Source: Dokdonella sp. (lineage in GTDB: Bacteria; Pseudomonadota; Gammaproteobacteria; Xanthomonadales; Rhodanobacteraceae). From it: DNA of 64,000 bases. A program made the position numbers and the translations under genes. The notes beneath the pieces were generated by a model that did not search any database, was not told where the DNA came from, and worked only from the letters and a program-made list of their open reading frames with translations. Location of the stretch: NCBI GenBank assembly GCA_024707225.1, contig JANQAE010000001.1, forward strand, positions 868,001-932,000, in the 5' to 3' direction. Shown piece after piece: positions 8,951 through 20,107 of the stretch (within the stretch, counting starts at the first letter, position 1; every line of letters starts with the position of its first letter).

Positions 8951-11467
8951 ATGAAACGACCGTTGCAACTGTCGCTGGCGATCGCGCTGGCGATCAGCGG
9001 TATCGATGCCATGGCCTTGGGCCTGGGCTCGATCCAGGTCAAGTCGCGTCTGAACCAGCCGCTGGAAGCCGAGATCCCGGTCATCCAGAGCAATCCCGGG
9101 GAGGCCGAGGGATTGATCGTGCAGCTGGCCAGCGCCGAGGATTTCGAGCGCGTCGGCCTGGACCGCGCGCGCAGCACGGCCGTCCCGCTCGAGTTCAAGC
9201 TGGTCCGCAACGCGCAGGGGCAGACCGTGATCCGCGTGACCACGGTCGACGCCGTCCGCGATCCGTTCGTCGATTTCCTGATCGAGGCGAACTGGACCAA
9301 CGGCCGTCTGCTGCGCGAGTACACCGTCCTGCTCGACCCGCCGGTCATGGCCGCGGCGCTGAAGGGATCGACGACGGTCGCCGCGTCCCCCGAGCCGGAA
9401 CGCGCGCCGGTCGAACCGCTGCCGGCGGCGACGCCGAAGCCGGCGCCGAAGACCTCCGCCGCACCGCCGCCGGTCGCGCGCGCTCCGGCCGCGCCGCCCG
9501 CGCCGCGCCCCGCGACCGCCGAGGGCGACTACGCCGTACAGAAGGGCGACACGCTGTCGGGCATCGCTCGGCAGGTCCGGCCTGGCGGCGACGTCAGCGT
9601 CGACCAGACCATGCTGGCGATCTTCAAGGCCAATCCGTCGGCGTTCTACAAGGACAATATCAACGCGCTCAAGAGCGGCGCGATCCTGCGCATTCCCGAT
9701 GCCGACTCGATCCGCGCGGTCGGCTCGCTGCGCGAGGCGGCCGAGCAGGTGCGCGGCCAGGTCGAGGACTGGCGCGGCGTTGCCGGCAGTCCGACCCGCA
9801 TCGCGCGCACGTCCGGCGACGCGCAAGCACCTGCGTCCGCCGCGTCGACCGGCACGCGGCCAACCGACGACTCGCGCCTGGCGATCGTGCCGCCGTCCGT
9901 CGGCAAGGACAGTCTCGCCGCCAGCGATCGCGTCGGTGCGAGCAGCGCGGCCGGCGGCAACGGCGATACGCGCCTCAAGAACGAGCTGTCGCGGACCCAG
10001 GAGGCCCTGGCCAGCCGCGAGCAGGAGACCGGCGAGCTCAAATCGCGCGTTCGCGAACTCGAGGATCTGAAGAACAAGAACGACCGCCTGCTGAGCCTCA
10101 AGGATTCGGAGATCGCCGAGTTGCAGCAGCGGCTCAAGGCACTGCAGGACGGGCAGGGCGGCAAGACGGCGGCGACCGCCACGCCGGCCACCGCAGCACC
10201 GTCGGCCGCACCGGCCGGCACCACGCCGCCGACCGGTGCCGAGACGCCGTCCGCGCCGACCAAGGACGACATCTGGGGACGCGGCGACGCGGCTACCGAC
10301 AGCTCGACCGCAGCCCAAACGCCTGCCGCTGCGACGCCGGTCCCGACAGCGCCGCCGGTCGACCCGGCCGCCACGGCGCCGGCAGCGACGCCCGAGACGG
10401 CTGCCACGCCTGCGCCGGTTCCCGGTGACGCGATCACCGCGACCGGCTCGGATACCGCACCGGCGGCGCCGCCGGCCACGCCCGCAAAGCCGCCGGTCGC
10501 GCCGCCGAAGCCGGCCGCCAAGACGCCGCCGAAGCCGGTCACGCCGCCGGCCGACAGCCCCTGGTTCATGGATCCGAAGGTGCTCGGCGGAGCCGGTGCG
10601 ATCGGCCTGCTGCTGGTCCTGCTCGGCGTCGTCGGCCTGCGCAAGCGTCGCAAGCCGGTCGAGCGCTCGTCGATCGCCGAGTCGTTCGGCGACTCGCCGT
10701 TGCCGGCGGTCGCTTTGGCCGGCACGGCCGCGGTCGCCGCAGCCGATCCGATCGAGGCGGCACTGCGCGCGCAGATCGACGCCAATCCGGCCGATCTCGG
10801 CGCGCGACTGGAGCTGCTCAGCCATTTCTATGCCGAACGCCGCGTCGAGGATTTCGAGGCCGGCGCACTGGACATGAACGATTACGTGATCGACCGCAGC
10901 CAGCCCGAGTGGCTCGAAGTGCAGGCGATGGGCCGCGAGCTGCTGCCGGGCAATCCGCTGTTCGCCGGGCCGGGCGGCTACACCGAAACCGTCGCGGACG
11001 CAGGCGACGAGGCGGCCTACGACGAGGCGTTCGCGTTCGACGCACCGGTCGCCGACCCGTTCGAGCCGGCGCCGACGCCGGCTCCGGTGACCGATTTCGA
11101 CTTCGATTTCGACGCGCCCTCGCCGGCCCGCCTCGACCAGCCGGCAGCGCCGCCGGCGGCACCGGCCGACGAGGACGGCTTCGACTTCGGTGACCTGCCG
11201 CCGCTGGACTTCCAGAGCGAGATCGACGCGGCGGCCCGCGATACCGCCGAACGCGCGAACCTGGCCGAGGAAGCCGTACCGTCGGCCTCGCTCGAGGACG
11301 AGTTCTTCGTCGGCGACGATGCCGTCAATACCAAGCTCGACCTCGCACGCACGTATCTGGACATGGGCGATCCGGACGGCGCGCGGGCGATGCTCGAGGA
11401 AGTGCTGTCCGAAGGCAGCCAGGTGCAGAAGGACGAAGCGCGACGCCTGCTCGACGGCATCGTCTGA
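8951..11467 (+). CDS. fimV: FimV family protein (type IV pilus/twitching motility, LysM and TPR-type domains)
   Basis: 838 residues. In order: signal peptide (1-23, ending AMA-L), the FimV N-terminal beta domain ([18 protein letters not shown]), an Ala/Pro-rich linker, a LysM peptidoglycan-binding domain (about 193-251, starting [13 protein letters not shown]), a coiled coil (about 340-400), a long low-complexity A/P/T linker, one transmembrane helix (about 541-561, [14 protein letters not shown]), and an acidic cytoplasmic part ending in the conserved FimV TPR-like motif ([24 protein letters not shown]). In pseudomonads FimV helps assemble the PilQ secretin and activates CyaB. The start at 8951 (MKRPLQLS) follows GGGGGAG. 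The earlier in-frame ATG at 8861 would add residues that look non-coding. Confidence 0.93.
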   Translation: MKRPLQLSLAIALAISGIDAMALGLGSIQVKSRLNQPLEAEIPVIQSNPGEAEGLIVQLASAEDFERVGLDRARSTAVPLEFKLVRNAQGQTVIRVTTVDAVRDPFVDFLIEANWTNGRLLREYTVLLDPPVMAAALKGSTTVAASPEPERAPVEPLPAATPKPAPKTSAAPPPVARAPAAPPAPRPATAEGDYAVQKGDTLSGIARQVRPGGDVSVDQTMLAIFKANPSAFYKDNINALKSGAILRIPDADSIRAVGSLREAAEQVRGQVEDWRGVAGSPTRIARTSGDAQAPASAASTGTRPTDDSRLAIVPPSVGKDSLAASDRVGASSAAGGNGDTRLKNELSRTQEALASREQETGELKSRVRELEDLKNKNDRLLSLKDSEIAELQQRLKALQDGQGGKTAATATPATAAPSAAPAGTTPPTGAETPSAPTKDDIWGRGDAATDSSTAAQTPAAATPVPTAPPVDPAATAPAATPETAATPAPVPGDAITATGSDTAPAAPPATPAKPPVAPPKPAAKTPPKPVTPPADSPWFMDPKVLGGAGAIGLLLVLLGVVGLRKRRKPVERSSIAESFGDSPLPAVALAGTAAVAAADPIEAALRAQIDANPADLGARLELLSHFYAERRVEDFEAGALDMNDYVIDRSQPEWLEVQAMGRELLPGNPLFAGPGGYTETVADAGDEAAYDEAFAFDAPVADPFEPAPTPAPVTDFDFDFDAPSPARLDQPAAPPAAPADEDGFDFGDLPPLDFQSEIDAAARDTAERANLAEEAVPSASLEDEFFVGDDAVNTKLDLARTYLDMGDPDGARAMLEEVLSEGSQVQKDEARRLLDGIV

Positions 11468-11492
11468 CCGGTCCGTCCAGGTTCACGCGCGC

Positions 11493-11516
11493 GAGGCCGG
11501 GAGCGATCCCGGCCTC
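11493..11516 (+). terminator. Strong hairpin between fimV and truA, possible terminator
   Basis: A perfect 10-bp inverted repeat, GAGGCCGGGA / TCCCGGCCTC, with a GCGA tetraloop lies 25 bases after the fimV stop. It is followed by GCCGTTTG rather than a clean T run, so it may attenuate rather than end transcription into truA-trpFBA. Confidence 0.5.
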
Positions 11517-11579
11517 GCCGTTTGTGCGGTCCGCCGCTTACAATCGCGCTCTTTTCTCAATGCTGGCGGAGTCAGGACC

Positions 11580-12365
11580 TTGCGCATCGCCCTCGGTGTC
11601 GAGTACGACGGCACCGACTTTCTCGGCTGGCAGCGGCTGCGCCACGGACCGACCGTGCAGGGTGCGCTCGAGGACGCGCTGAGCTTCGTCGCGGCCCGGC
11701 CGGTCGAGGTGACCTGCGCCGGCCGCACCGATGCCGGCGTCCACGCACGCTGCCAGGTCGTCCATTTCGACACCGATGCCGAGCGCAGCCCCCGCGCCTG
11801 GGTCCTCGGCAGCAACTCGCAGCTGCCGTCGAGCGTCGCCGTACGCTGGGCGACCCCGGTCGACGTGGGCTTCCACGCCCGATTCGGCGCCCGCGCGAGG
11901 CGCTACCGCTACTCGATCCTCAGCCGCGGCGTGCGGCCCGCACTAGACGCGCGCTTCGTGACCTGGGAGCGCTCGCCGCTGGACGCTGGCGCGATGCACG
12001 CCGCCGCGCAGACGCTGGTCGGCGAGCACGACTTCAGCGCGTTCCGCACCAGCGCCTGCCAGGCGCGCTCGCCGATGCGCTGCGTGCACGCGATCGCGGT
12101 GGTGCGCGACGGCGAGTACCTGCACGTCGAGATCCAGGCCAATGCGTTCCTGCATCACATGGTGCGCAACATCGTCGGTTCGCTGCTGCCGATCGGCCGC
12201 GGCGAGCGCGCGCCGGACTGGCTCGCCGAACTGCTGGCCGGCCGCGACCGCGACCGCGCCGGCCCGACCGCACCGCCGACCGGCCTGTGCTTTCTCGGTC
12301 CGCTGTATCCGCAGCAGGCCGGACTGCCGGCCGAGGTCTCGATCGCGGCCGGAGCGACGCCATGA
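11580..12365 (+). CDS. truA: tRNA pseudouridine(38-40) synthase
   Basis: 261 residues. It isomerises uridines 38-40 in the anticodon arm of many tRNAs. [13 protein letters not shown] at the N-terminus and the catalytic aspartate in [11 protein letters not shown] (about residue 51) are diagnostic; [14 protein letters not shown] is the conserved C-terminal box. The only start that gives a family-like N-terminus is TTG at 11580; the nearby ATG at 11560 is out of frame. A GGAG at about 11569 is a reasonable ribosome-binding site. Its stop overlaps the trpF start (ATGA), so the two are coupled. Confidence 0.93.
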   Translation: MRIALGVEYDGTDFLGWQRLRHGPTVQGALEDALSFVAARPVEVTCAGRTDAGVHARCQVVHFDTDAERSPRAWVLGSNSQLPSSVAVRWATPVDVGFHARFGARARRYRYSILSRGVRPALDARFVTWERSPLDAGAMHAAAQTLVGEHDFSAFRTSACQARSPMRCVHAIAVVRDGEYLHVEIQANAFLHHMVRNIVGSLLPIGRGERAPDWLAELLAGRDRDRAGPTAPPTGLCFLGPLYPQQAGLPAEVSIAAGATP

Positions 12366-12991
12366 GCCTGCGGACCCGCGTCAAGTTCTGCGGCATCACG
12401 CGGACACCGGACGCGGCCTGCGCGGTCGGGCTCGGCGTCGACGCGCTCGGTTTCGTGTTCACGCGGCGTAGTCGCCGCTTCGTCGAACCGGCGGCCGCCG
12501 CGGCGATCCGTGCCACGCTGCCGCCGTTCGTCTGCGCGGTCGCGTTGTTCATGGACGACGAGCCGGCCTGGATCGCGGCGGTGCTGGACGTGTTTCAAGC
12601 GGATCTGATCCAGTTCCACGGCACCGAGCCGGCCGCGCTCTGTGACGGCTTCGCGCGGCCGTATCTGAAGGCGATCGCGATGGCGTCGGTCGCGGACGTG
12701 CCCGCCTATCTGGATGCCTACCCGCGCGCTTCGGGTTTCGTGCTGGACGCGCACGCGGCCGGTGAGGCCGGTGGCACCGGCCAGCGCTTCGACTGGATGC
12801 GCGCATGCGGGCTGGCGCGGCCGGTCGTGCTCGCCGGCGGACTGACGACCGGGACCGTCGGCGAGGCGATCGCGCGCACGCATCCCTATGCGGTCGACGT
12901 CTCGAGCGGCATCGAAACCACCCCCGGCATCAAGGATGATGCGAAAATGCGTGCTTTCGCGGCGGCCGTCCGGGCTGCCGACTGCAGATGA
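12362..12991 (+). CDS. trpF: Phosphoribosylanthranilate isomerase
   Basis: 209 residues, a TIM barrel converting phosphoribosylanthranilate to CdRP in tryptophan synthesis. The general-base cysteine sits in KFCGITR (residue 10), and the general-acid aspartate in VDVSSGIE near the C-terminus. The second strand motif is [13 protein letters not shown]. It is a stand-alone TrpF, not fused to TrpC as in enterics. It overlaps truA by four bases and lies four bases before trpB, forming a truA-trpF-trpB-trpA unit; trpE, G, D and C are not in the window. Confidence 0.95.
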   Translation: MSLRTRVKFCGITRTPDAACAVGLGVDALGFVFTRRSRRFVEPAAAAAIRATLPPFVCAVALFMDDEPAWIAAVLDVFQADLIQFHGTEPAALCDGFARPYLKAIAMASVADVPAYLDAYPRASGFVLDAHAAGEAGGTGQRFDWMRACGLARPVVLAGGLTTGTVGEAIARTHPYAVDVSSGIETTPGIKDDAKMRAFAAAVRAADCR

Positions 12992-12995
12992 GACG

Positions 12996-14210
12996 ATGAT
13001 GCCTTCGACCGATTCCAGGCGTCTGCCCGACGCACGCGGCCATTTCGGCGACTTCGGCGGCAGCTACGTCGCCGAGACCCTGATGGTGCCGCTGGCCGAG
13101 CTGGCCGCCGCCTACGAGGCCGCCCGCAACGACCCGGCGTTCGTCGCCGAGTTCGAGCGCGACCTCAAGTACTACGTCGGACGGCCGTCGCCGATCTATC
13201 ACGCCGAACGCCTGTCGCGGAAGGTCGGCGGCGCGCAGATCCTGCTCAAGCGCGAGGATCTCAACCACACCGGCGCGCACAAGATCAACAACACGATCGG
13301 CCAGGCGCTGCTGGCGCGCCGCATGGGCAAGCGCCGCATCATCGCCGAGACCGGAGCCGGGCAGCACGGCGTCGCGACCGCGACGGTCTGCGCGCGACTC
13401 GGCCTGGACTGCGTGGTCTACATGGGCGCGGTCGACGTCGAACGCCAGGCGATCAACGTCTACCGGATGAAGCTGCTCGGTGCCGAGGTGGTGCCGGTGA
13501 CCTCCGGATCGAAGACGCTCAAGGATGCGCTGAACGAGGCGATGCGCGACTGGGTCACCCACGTCGCCGACACGTTCTACATCATCGGTACCGTCGCCGG
13601 ACCGCATCCGTATCCGATGATGGTGCGCGACTTCAACGCGGTCGTCGGCCGCGAGGCGCGCGCGCAGATGCTCGAAGGCTACGGCCGGCTGCCCGATGCC
13701 CTGGTGGCCTGCGTCGGCGGCGGCTCCAATGCGATCGGCCTGTTCCATGCCTTCCTCGGCGACGCGGACGTGCGCATCGTCGGCGCCGAAGCCGCCGGCG
13801 ACGGCATCGCCAGCGGCCGCCACGCCGCCTCGCTGGCCGCCGGACGCCCCGGCATCCTGCACGGCAACCGCACCTATGTGCTGTGCGACGACAACGGCCA
13901 GATCATCGAGACCCATTCGATCTCGGCCGGTCTGGACTATCCGGGGGTCGGCCCCGAGCACGCCTGGCTCAAGGACAGCGGACGCGCCGAGTACGTCGGC
14001 ATCACCGACGAGGAGGCGCTGGCCGCGTTCCACGAGCTCGCACGCAGCGAAGGTATCCTGGCCGCGCTCGAGTCGAGCCACGCGATCGCGCAGGGCATCA
14101 AGCTCGCGCGCGAGCTGCCGAGCGATGCGCTGGTACTGGTCAACCTGTCCGGCCGCGGCGACAAGGACGTGCACACGATCGCCGCGCGCGAGGGGATCAG
14201 CCTGACATGA
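12996..14210 (+). CDS. trpB: Tryptophan synthase beta chain
   Basis: 404 residues. It condenses indole with serine in a PLP-dependent reaction. [10 protein letters not shown] holds the Schiff-base lysine (about residue 96), and [10 protein letters not shown] is the phosphate-binding loop. [13 protein letters not shown] is the usual TrpB substrate loop. Two adjacent ATG codons (12996 and 12999) are both possible starts; the first is given. No strong Shine-Dalgarno is seen, consistent with coupling to trpF four bases upstream. The stop overlaps the trpA start as ATGA. Confidence 0.97.
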   Translation: MMPSTDSRRLPDARGHFGDFGGSYVAETLMVPLAELAAAYEAARNDPAFVAEFERDLKYYVGRPSPIYHAERLSRKVGGAQILLKREDLNHTGAHKINNTIGQALLARRMGKRRIIAETGAGQHGVATATVCARLGLDCVVYMGAVDVERQAINVYRMKLLGAEVVPVTSGSKTLKDALNEAMRDWVTHVADTFYIIGTVAGPHPYPMMVRDFNAVVGREARAQMLEGYGRLPDALVACVGGGSNAIGLFHAFLGDADVRIVGAEAAGDGIASGRHAASLAAGRPGILHGNRTYVLCDDNGQIIETHSISAGLDYPGVGPEHAWLKDSGRAEYVGITDEEALAAFHELARSEGILAALESSHAIAQGIKLARELPSDALVLVNLSGRGDKDVHTIAAREGISLT

Positions 14211-15025
14211 ACCGTATCGACGCGCGCTACGCCGAGCTGCGCGGCGCCGGCCGCATCGGCCTGATTCCGTTCGTCACCGCCGGCGACCCGTCGCCGGACC
14301 TGCTCGTGCCGACGATGCAGGCGCTGGTCGCGGCCGGAGCCGATCTGATCGAACTCGGCGTGCCGTTCTCCGATCCGATGGCCGACGGGCCGGTGATCCA
14401 GCACGCCAGCGAGCGCGCGGTCGCGCGCGGCGTGGGCATTGCGCTGATCCTCGACCGGGTCGCCGCGTTCCGTCGCGACGACGCGGCGACGCCGGTGATC
14501 CTGATGGGCTATCTGAATCCGATCGAGATCTACGGCTGGGCGCGTTTCGCTCGCGACGCGGCCGCGGCCGGCGTCGACGGCGTGCTGCTGGTCGATTGTC
14601 CGGTCGAGGAGGCCGATCGCGCCGCGCCGCTGGCGCAGGCCGGCCTGCACCAGATCTTCCTGGTCGCGCCGACCACGACGCCCGAGCGCCTCGGCGGCGT
14701 CACCGCGCGTGCGCAGGGCTTTCTCTATCTCGTATCGTTCGCCGGCGTGACCGGCGCCAACCGTCTGGACACCGGCGAGATCGCGCAGCGCATCGCGGCG
14801 ATCCGGCGTGCCACCGAGGTGCCGATCGCGGTCGGCTTCGGCGTGCGCGACGCGGCCTCCGCGGCGGCGATCGGCGCCGCCGGCGCCGATGCGGTCGTCG
14901 TCGGCAGTGCGCTGGTCGAGCGGCTGGCCGGCGCCGCGGACGCCGCCGAGGTGGCCGCCCGCATCGATGAATGCCTCGCGCCGATACGCCGGGCATTGGA
15001 CGCGGCGCCGCGCGACCCCAGCTGA
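14207..15025 (+). CDS. trpA: Tryptophan synthase alpha chain
   Basis: 272 residues. It releases indole from indole-3-glycerol phosphate and channels it to Trp[17 protein letters not shown] gives the catalytic pair Glu49 and Asp60 at exactly the numbering of the Salmonella enzyme. FAGVTGAN is the loop-6 region, and VGFGVRD is part of the phosphate site. The ATG overlaps the trpB stop by four bases, as expected for stoichiometric expression of an alpha2-beta2 complex. accD follows after 63 bases with its own ribosome-binding site. Confidence 0.96.
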   Translation: MNRIDARYAELRGAGRIGLIPFVTAGDPSPDLLVPTMQALVAAGADLIELGVPFSDPMADGPVIQHASERAVARGVGIALILDRVAAFRRDDAATPVILMGYLNPIEIYGWARFARDAAAAGVDGVLLVDCPVEEADRAAPLAQAGLHQIFLVAPTTTPERLGGVTARAQGFLYLVSFAGVTGANRLDTGEIAQRIAAIRRATEVPIAVGFGVRDAASAAAIGAAGADAVVVGSALVERLAGAADAAEVAARIDECLAPIRRALDAAPRDPS

Positions 15026-15088
15026 TTCCTTCGTCTTCGACGGAACCGGTGCCGCACCGGAATCGTCACCCGATCCAGGAGCACGCAC

Positions 15089-15955
15089 ATGAACTGGCTG
15101 CAGAAACTGATGTCGGGCCGCGCCCGCACCGAGGGCACCAATGCCAAGGGCAAGGTGCCCGAGGGCCTCTGGGAGAAATGCGACGGCTGCGCTGCGGTGC
15201 TCTATCGGCCCGAGCTCGACCGCAATCTGATGGTCTGTCCGAAATGCGGACACCATCACGCGATGCGCGCGCGCGCGCGCCTGGCCGCGCTGTTCGACGA
15301 GAACTCCTCGGTCGAGCTGTTCGCCGGTCTGGAGCCGGTCGACGTGCTGAAGTTCAAGGACACCAAGAAGTATCGCGACCGCATCGTCGCCGCACAGAAG
15401 CAGACCGGCGAGAAGGACGCGATGGTCGTGATGCGCGGCCTGCTCAAGGAGCGTGCGCTGGTCGCCTGCGCGTTCGAGTTCTCGTACATGGGCGGCTCGA
15501 TGGGCTCCGTCGTCGGCGAGAAGTTCACGCGCGGCGCCGAACAGGCGCTGCACGAGGGCATTCCGCTGGTCTGCTTCTCGGCGACCGGCGGTGCGCGCAT
15601 GCAGGAGAGCCTGTTCTCGCTGATGCAGATGGCCAAGACCTCCGCGGCGCTGGCGCGGCTGCGCGCGGCCGGAATCCCGTACATCTCGGTGCTGACGCAT
15701 CCGACGACCGGCGGTGTATCGGCCAGCCTCGGCATGCTCGGCGACGTCAACATCGGCGAGCCGCAGGCGCTGATCGGCTTCGCCGGTCCGCGCGTCATCG
15801 AGCAGACCGTACGCGAGACGCTGCCGGAAGGCTTCCAGCGCTCGGAATTCCTGCGCGAGCACGGCGCGCTCGATCTGATCGTCGATCGCCGCGAGATGCG
15901 CGACAAGCTCGCCGCGCTGCTCGGACTGATGATGCGTCAGCCGCGCGCGGCCTGA
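15089..15955 (+). CDS. accD: Acetyl-CoA carboxylase carboxyltransferase subunit beta
   Basis: 288 residues. With AccA it transfers the carboxyl group from biotin to acetyl-CoA, the first step of fatty acid synthesis. The N-terminal zinc ribbon is complete: C31, C34, C50 and C53 (CDGC ... CPKC). The carboxyltransferase core has [23 protein letters not shown] and [14 protein letters not shown]. An AGGAG at about 15078 supports the ATG at 15089. The position after trpA is conserved in pseudomonads and xanthomonads, where folC often follows; here a convergent rapA follows instead. Confidence 0.97.
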   Translation: MNWLQKLMSGRARTEGTNAKGKVPEGLWEKCDGCAAVLYRPELDRNLMVCPKCGHHHAMRARARLAALFDENSSVELFAGLEPVDVLKFKDTKKYRDRIVAAQKQTGEKDAMVVMRGLLKERALVACAFEFSYMGGSMGSVVGEKFTRGAEQALHEGIPLVCFSATGGARMQESLFSLMQMAKTSAALARLRAAGIPYISVLTHPTTGGVSASLGMLGDVNIGEPQALIGFAGPRVIEQTVRETLPEGFQRSEFLREHGALDLIVDRREMRDKLAALLGLMMRQPRAA

Positions 15956-15966
15956 GCGCGACTGGC

Positions 15967-15990
15967 CGGCCGCCGGGATCACGGCGGCCG
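15967..15990. terminator. Hairpin between convergent accD and rapA, possible bidirectional terminator
   Basis: Nine-bp perfect stem CGGCCGCCG / CGGCGGCCG with loop GGATCA, in the 46-base gap between two converging stop codons. There is no T run on either side, so its termination activity is inferred from position and stem strength. Confidence 0.45.
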
Positions 15991-16001
15991 TTGCGCCAGA
16001 C

Positions 16002-18830
16002 TCAGCGCAGCGACAGGAAGTCCGCGCTGCAGACCAGACGCACCGCGTCCAGGCGCGCCGCCGCCTTCGGCAAGGCCTCGCGCAGCGCGTCGAGCTCGGC
16101 GGCGACCGCGTCGACCTCTTCGGGCCGGACCGCCGGATTGACGCGCGCCAGCGCGCTCAGTCGCGCGTGTTCCTCGCCGAGCCGCCGCTCGGCCTCGGCC
16201 AGCGCGGCGGCGATCTCGATCTGCGCGTACTCCCGCACGCGGGTCTGCGCATGCGCGAGCAGCGGCGGCACCAGCTTGGCGAGGATCGGCCGGTAGCGCG
16301 CCGGATCGAGCGTGCGCTCGGCCGCGCGCAGGTCGGTCTGCGGCTGGAAGTCGCCGCGCTCCTGCAGGCGCGAGTCGATCACGACGCGGATCGGCGAGGG
16401 CGGCAGGAAACGGTCCACGCCGAGCCGCCGGTCGGCGACGCAGGCCAGCACGAACACGCATTCGAGCAGCGCGCTGCGCGCGGGCAGGGCAGGGTCGACC
16501 AGGAATGCCGCATTGCCTTGCTCGCTCTCGAGCAGCAGGTCGACCGCGCCGGCGACCATCGGATGATCGAGCCGCAGCAGCGGCAGATCCTCGCGCGACA
16601 GCGCCACCGTGCGCTGGAACGTCGCCTGCTGAGGCCCGTCCTTGAGCCCCGGGAAGCCGTCGGTGCTGAGGTATTCCGGATCGAGCAGGATCAGGCCGCC
16701 GCCCTGTTCCTCGCCGTGCACGCCGAACTGCTCGAACAGTCGCAGGATGAAGTCGCGCGCGCCGGTGTCGGCGTCGAGCATCGCCAGCGTGTCGGTCAGG
16801 TCCTCGCCGCGCACGTCGCGTTCGCTGGCCAGTTCGAGCAGGCGATCGCGTCCGGCATGTACGATCGCCGAGAGCTCCTCGTGCGTGGCGCGCGTCTCGG
16901 CGATCAGCGCGTCGAGCTCGGCGTCGGCTTCCTCGCCGCCGCGCGCGTGCAGCATCGCAGTCTCGGTGAGGCGCGCGCCGTAGCGCTTGAGCAGCTCGCG
17001 TCCGTCGGCCGGACTGCGGCGGAACGCGTCAAGTCCTTCCTCGTACCAGCGCGCCAGCGCCTGCTGCGCACTGCCCTGGACGACGCAGACATGGATCTGG
17101 ATGTCGTGCTTCTGGCCGATCCGGTCGAGGCGCCCGATGCGCTGCTCGAGCAGATCCGGATCGAGCGGCAGGTCCCACAGCACCAGATGCCGCGCGAACT
17201 GGAAGTTGCGGCCTTCCGAACCGATCTCCGAGCACAGCAGGACGCGAGCGCCTTCCGGATCGGCGAAATATGCCGCATTGCGGTCGCGCTGCAGCAGGCT
17301 CATGCCCTCGTGGAAGCGCGCGACCTTGGCCCCGCTGCGCATGCGCAGTGCGTCCTCGAGCGCGAGCACCTTGGCCTGGGTCCGGCAGATCAGCAGCAGC
17401 TTCTCCGTACCGTGACGCTCGAGCAGATCGATCAGCCACGGCAGGCGCACGTCCTCGCCGTAGTCGTGTTCGAGGCCGACGTCGCCGCTCTGGCCGTCGG
17501 CCTGGAACTCGGCGAGCAGCCGTTGACGGCCGGCATCGTCGAGCACGCCGGCGTCGAGCATCCGCGGCTGCGGCACACGCTGGGGAAAGCCGCCGATCCG
17601 CGCGCGCCGGTTGCGGAACATCACTCGTCCGGTGCCGTGCCGGTCGATCAACGCGTCGAGCAATGCGTCCGGGTCGGCGCCGCTGTCGAGCAGCGCCTGC
17701 AGTTGCGGATCGGCGTCGAAGCGCTGCGCGAGCTCGGCGCGATCGGACGCGTCCAGCGCAAGGCCGTCATGGAGCCTGGCGGCGATCGAGGACAGCCGGG
17801 CATAGCCCTCGGCTTCGGCGACATAGCGGTCCAGATCCGGAAAGCGAGCCGGATCGAGCAGGCGCAGGCGTGCGAAGTGGCCACTGCGGCCGAGCTGTTC
17901 GGGCGTCGCGGTCAGCAGGATCAGGCCCGGCACGTGCTCGGCCAGGGTTTCGACCAGGCGATAGGCCGGACTCGCCGACTCCGGCGTCCAGGCCAGATGA
18001 TGCGCCTCGTCGACGACCAGCACGTCCCAGCCGGCGGCGATCGCCTGCGCGGCGCGCTTCGGGTTGCCGGCCAGGAAGTCGACACTGGCGATGATCTGCT
18101 GCTCGTCGGCGAACGGATTGCGCTCGTCGCCGGCGGCCTCGATCGCCTCGCAGCGCTCTTCGTCATAGAGCGCGAAGGACAGATTGAAGCGGCGCAGCAG
18201 CTCGACGAACCACTGATGCACGAGACTCTCGGGCAGCAGCACGAGGACGCGTCCGGCACGCCCGGTCGCGATCAGCCGGCTGACGATCATGCCGGCCTCG
18301 ATCGTCTTGCCGAGGCCGACCTCGTCGGCCAGCAGCACGCGCAGCGGCTGCCGGCCGACCGCCGAGGCGGCCACCTTGAGCTGATGCGGAATCAGGTCGA
18401 TCCGTGCCGACGCGAGGCCCCAGGCCGGCGAGCGCAGGGCGGCCGCGCGCCGGCCGAGCGCATCGAGGCGGAAGTCGAAGCGGTCGCTGCGGTCGAGCCG
18501 CGCCGAGATCAGGCGTTCGTCGGCGCGCGAGATCGGCTGCGTGTCGTCGAGCTCGGACTCGCTCAGCCGCTGACCGCCGCCGTGATAGACCAGCAGGCCG
18601 TCCTCGTCCTCGACGCGTTCGACCGTGAACGACAGGCCCTTGCCCTGGATCTTCTGGCCGGCACGAAACTCGGCACGCGTCAGCGGCGCGGCGTGCACGG
18701 CATAGTGGCGCAGCACGCCGGAGGTCGCATAGAGCACCTGCACGCTGCGGCCCTCGACGCGCAGGATCGTGCCGAGGCCGAGTTCGGGTTCGGCGTTGGA
18801 GATCCAGCGTTGTCCGGGCTTGAGCTGCAT
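16002..18830 (-). CDS. rapA: RNA polymerase-associated SWI2/SNF2 ATPase RapA (HepA)
   Basis: 942 residues, close to the 968 of E. coli RapA. It binds RNA polymerase and uses ATP to recycle it from non-productive complexes. In order: N-terminal Tudor-like domains (GQRWISNAEPELGLGTI), helicase lobe 1 with ADEVGLGKTIEAG (Walker A) and VVDEAHH (Walker B), TATPEQLG (motif III), helicase lobe 2 with CSEIGSEGRNFQFA and QRIGRLDRIGQ (motifs V and VI), and the long RapA-specific C-terminal region. The start is the ATG giving MQLKPGQRW. It lies 89 bases downstream of ispA on the same strand. Confidence 0.95.
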   Translation of the reverse strand: MQLKPGQRWISNAEPELGLGTILRVEGRSVQVLYATSGVLRHYAVHAAPLTRAEFRAGQKIQGKGLSFTVERVEDEDGLLVYHGGGQRLSESELDDTQPISRADERLISARLDRSDRFDFRLDALGRRAAALRSPAWGLASARIDLIPHQLKVAASAVGRQPLRVLLADEVGLGKTIEAGMIVSRLIATGRAGRVLVLLPESLVHQWFVELLRRFNLSFALYDEERCEAIEAAGDERNPFADEQQIIASVDFLAGNPKRAAQAIAAGWDVLVVDEAHHLAWTPESASPAYRLVETLAEHVPGLILLTATPEQLGRSGHFARLRLLDPARFPDLDRYVAEAEGYARLSSIAARLHDGLALDASDRAELAQRFDADPQLQALLDSGADPDALLDALIDRHGTGRVMFRNRRARIGGFPQRVPQPRMLDAGVLDDAGRQRLLAEFQADGQSGDVGLEHDYGEDVRLPWLIDLLERHGTEKLLLICRTQAKVLALEDALRMRSGAKVARFHEGMSLLQRDRNAAYFADPEGARVLLCSEIGSEGRNFQFARHLVLWDLPLDPDLLEQRIGRLDRIGQKHDIQIHVCVVQGSAQQALARWYEEGLDAFRRSPADGRELLKRYGARLTETAMLHARGGEEADAELDALIAETRATHEELSAIVHAGRDRLLELASERDVRGEDLTDTLAMLDADTGARDFILRLFEQFGVHGEEQGGGLILLDPEYLSTDGFPGLKDGPQQATFQRTVALSREDLPLLRLDHPMVAGAVDLLLESEQGNAAFLVDPALPARSALLECVFVLACVADRRLGVDRFLPPSPIRVVIDSRLQERGDFQPQTDLRAAERTLDPARYRPILAKLVPPLLAHAQTRVREYAQIEIAAALAEAERRLGEEHARLSALARVNPAVRPEEVDAVAAELDALREALPKAAARLDAVRLVCSADFLSLR

Positions 18831-18919
18831 GCGCGTGTCGACTCCAAAACGGCGAAGGGGCGCGGATTATCCGCACTGACCCGCGACGGCGCCAGGCATG
18901 CGAGGCGATGCGGTCGCGA

Positions 18920-19812
18920 TCAGCTCTCGCGCAGCGCGACGAAGCGGGCCAGATCGCCCAGCGCGCGGCCGCGCGCGCCGAACGTCGCCGCGTCGGCGAG
19001 CGCCTGCTCGGTCATCGCCGCGAGCTGCCCGCGCGAGGCCGTCATGCCGAGGATCGCCGGATAGGTCGGCTTGGCCTGTGCCACGTCCTTGCCGGCGGTC
19101 TTGCCGAGCTGATCGGTGCTGCCTTCGACGTCGAGGATGTCGTCGCGAATCTGGAACGCCAGGCCGACGCAGTGGCCGTAACGGTCGATTCGCGCCAGTA
19201 CGGCCTCGTCACGGCAGCCGGCCGCGAGTGCGCCCAGGCGCACCGATGCGCGGATCAGAGCGCCGGTCTTGTGTACATGCATGCGCTCCAGCTCGGCCGG
19301 GTCGAGCCGCTGCCCGACCGATGCCAGATCGAGCGCCTGTCCGCCGGCCATGCCCTGCGATCCGCAGGCCTTGGCCAGGATGCGCAGCATCTCGACGCGG
19401 ACGGCCGGCTCGACGTCGAGCGCCGGCGCTTCGCTCAGAACCTCGAACGCGAGTGCCTGCAGCGCGTCGCCGGCCAGGATCGCCATCGCCTCGCCGAACG
19501 CGACGTGACAGGTCGGCTGGCCGCGGCGCAACGCATCGTCGTCCATCGCCGGAAGGTCATCGTGCACGAGCGAGTAGGCATGGATGATCTCGACCGCGGC
19601 AGCCGGCGCATCGAGCCGGTCCAGCGCCGCGCCGAGCGCCAGTCCGGCCGCATAGACCAGCAGCGGGCGCATCCGCTTGCCGCCGCCGAGCACCGCGTAG
19701 CGCATCGCGCGATGCAGCGGCACCGGCGACATCGCCTCGTCGGGCAGGGCGCGCGCGAGCGCCACGTCGGCGCGGCTCGACAGCGCCTGCAGATCGGGGG
19801 GAGCTCGCGCAC
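18920..19812 (-). CDS. ispA: Polyprenyl (farnesyl) diphosphate synthase; N-terminus needs a 1-base correction
   Basis: Condenses IPP with DMAPP/GPP to farnesyl diphosphate. GGGKRMRPLLV, the first aspartate-rich motif HDDLPAMDDD and the second motif DDILD are intact, and Q-rich and KT motifs follow in order. In the frame of the protein no ATG, GTG or TTG precedes the conserved region near its start. A GTG directly after the xseB stop (19812) is out of frame by one base and joins the protein frame if the C6 run (plus-strand G, 19796-19801) is really C7. The span 18920-19812 is 893 bases, and one more base gives 297 codons plus stop, matching the ~299 aa of E. coli IspA. Downstream of tilS and xseB; dxs is not adjacent. 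Confidence 0.88.
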
Positions 19813-20067
19813 TCAGGGCGTTTCGGGATCGAAGGGTCTGGCCGAGCCGATCGCTTCGGGATCGAGCAGCTGCTGTACGCGCAGCTCGGCCTGTTCGAGT
19901 GCGCCCTGGCAGCTGCGGTAGAGCGCGATGCCGCGTTCGAACGAATGCAGCGACTCGTCCAGGCTCAGATCGCCGTGCTCCATGCGTGCGACGAGCTGCT
20001 CGAGCTCGTCGAGCGAGCGCTCGAACTGCGCCACCTGCGTCGTGCTGTCGTCGGTCGGATCGGACAT
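19813..20067 (-). CDS. xseB: Exodeoxyribonuclease VII small subunit
   Basis: 84 residues, an acidic helical protein with the family core FERSLDELEQLVARMEHGDLSLDESL...FERG. It forms the small subunit of exonuclease VII with XseA, which is not in this window. The ATG at 20067 gives MSDPTDDST. Its stop abuts the proposed GTG start of ispA, the same xseB-ispA order as in E. coli. Confidence 0.93.
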   Translation of the reverse strand: MSDPTDDSTTQVAQFERSLDELEQLVARMEHGDLSLDESLHSFERGIALYRSCQGALEQAELRVQQLLDPEAIGSARPFDPETP

Positions 20068-20107
20068 GCACGAAAAGTAGCCCAGGGCTCGGTCAAGTTC
20101 AATGGCG

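Noticed and set aside
16167-19064. 965-codon plus-strand open frame
   Set aside because: Antisense shadow of rapA; no domain features and a composition mirroring rapA codons.
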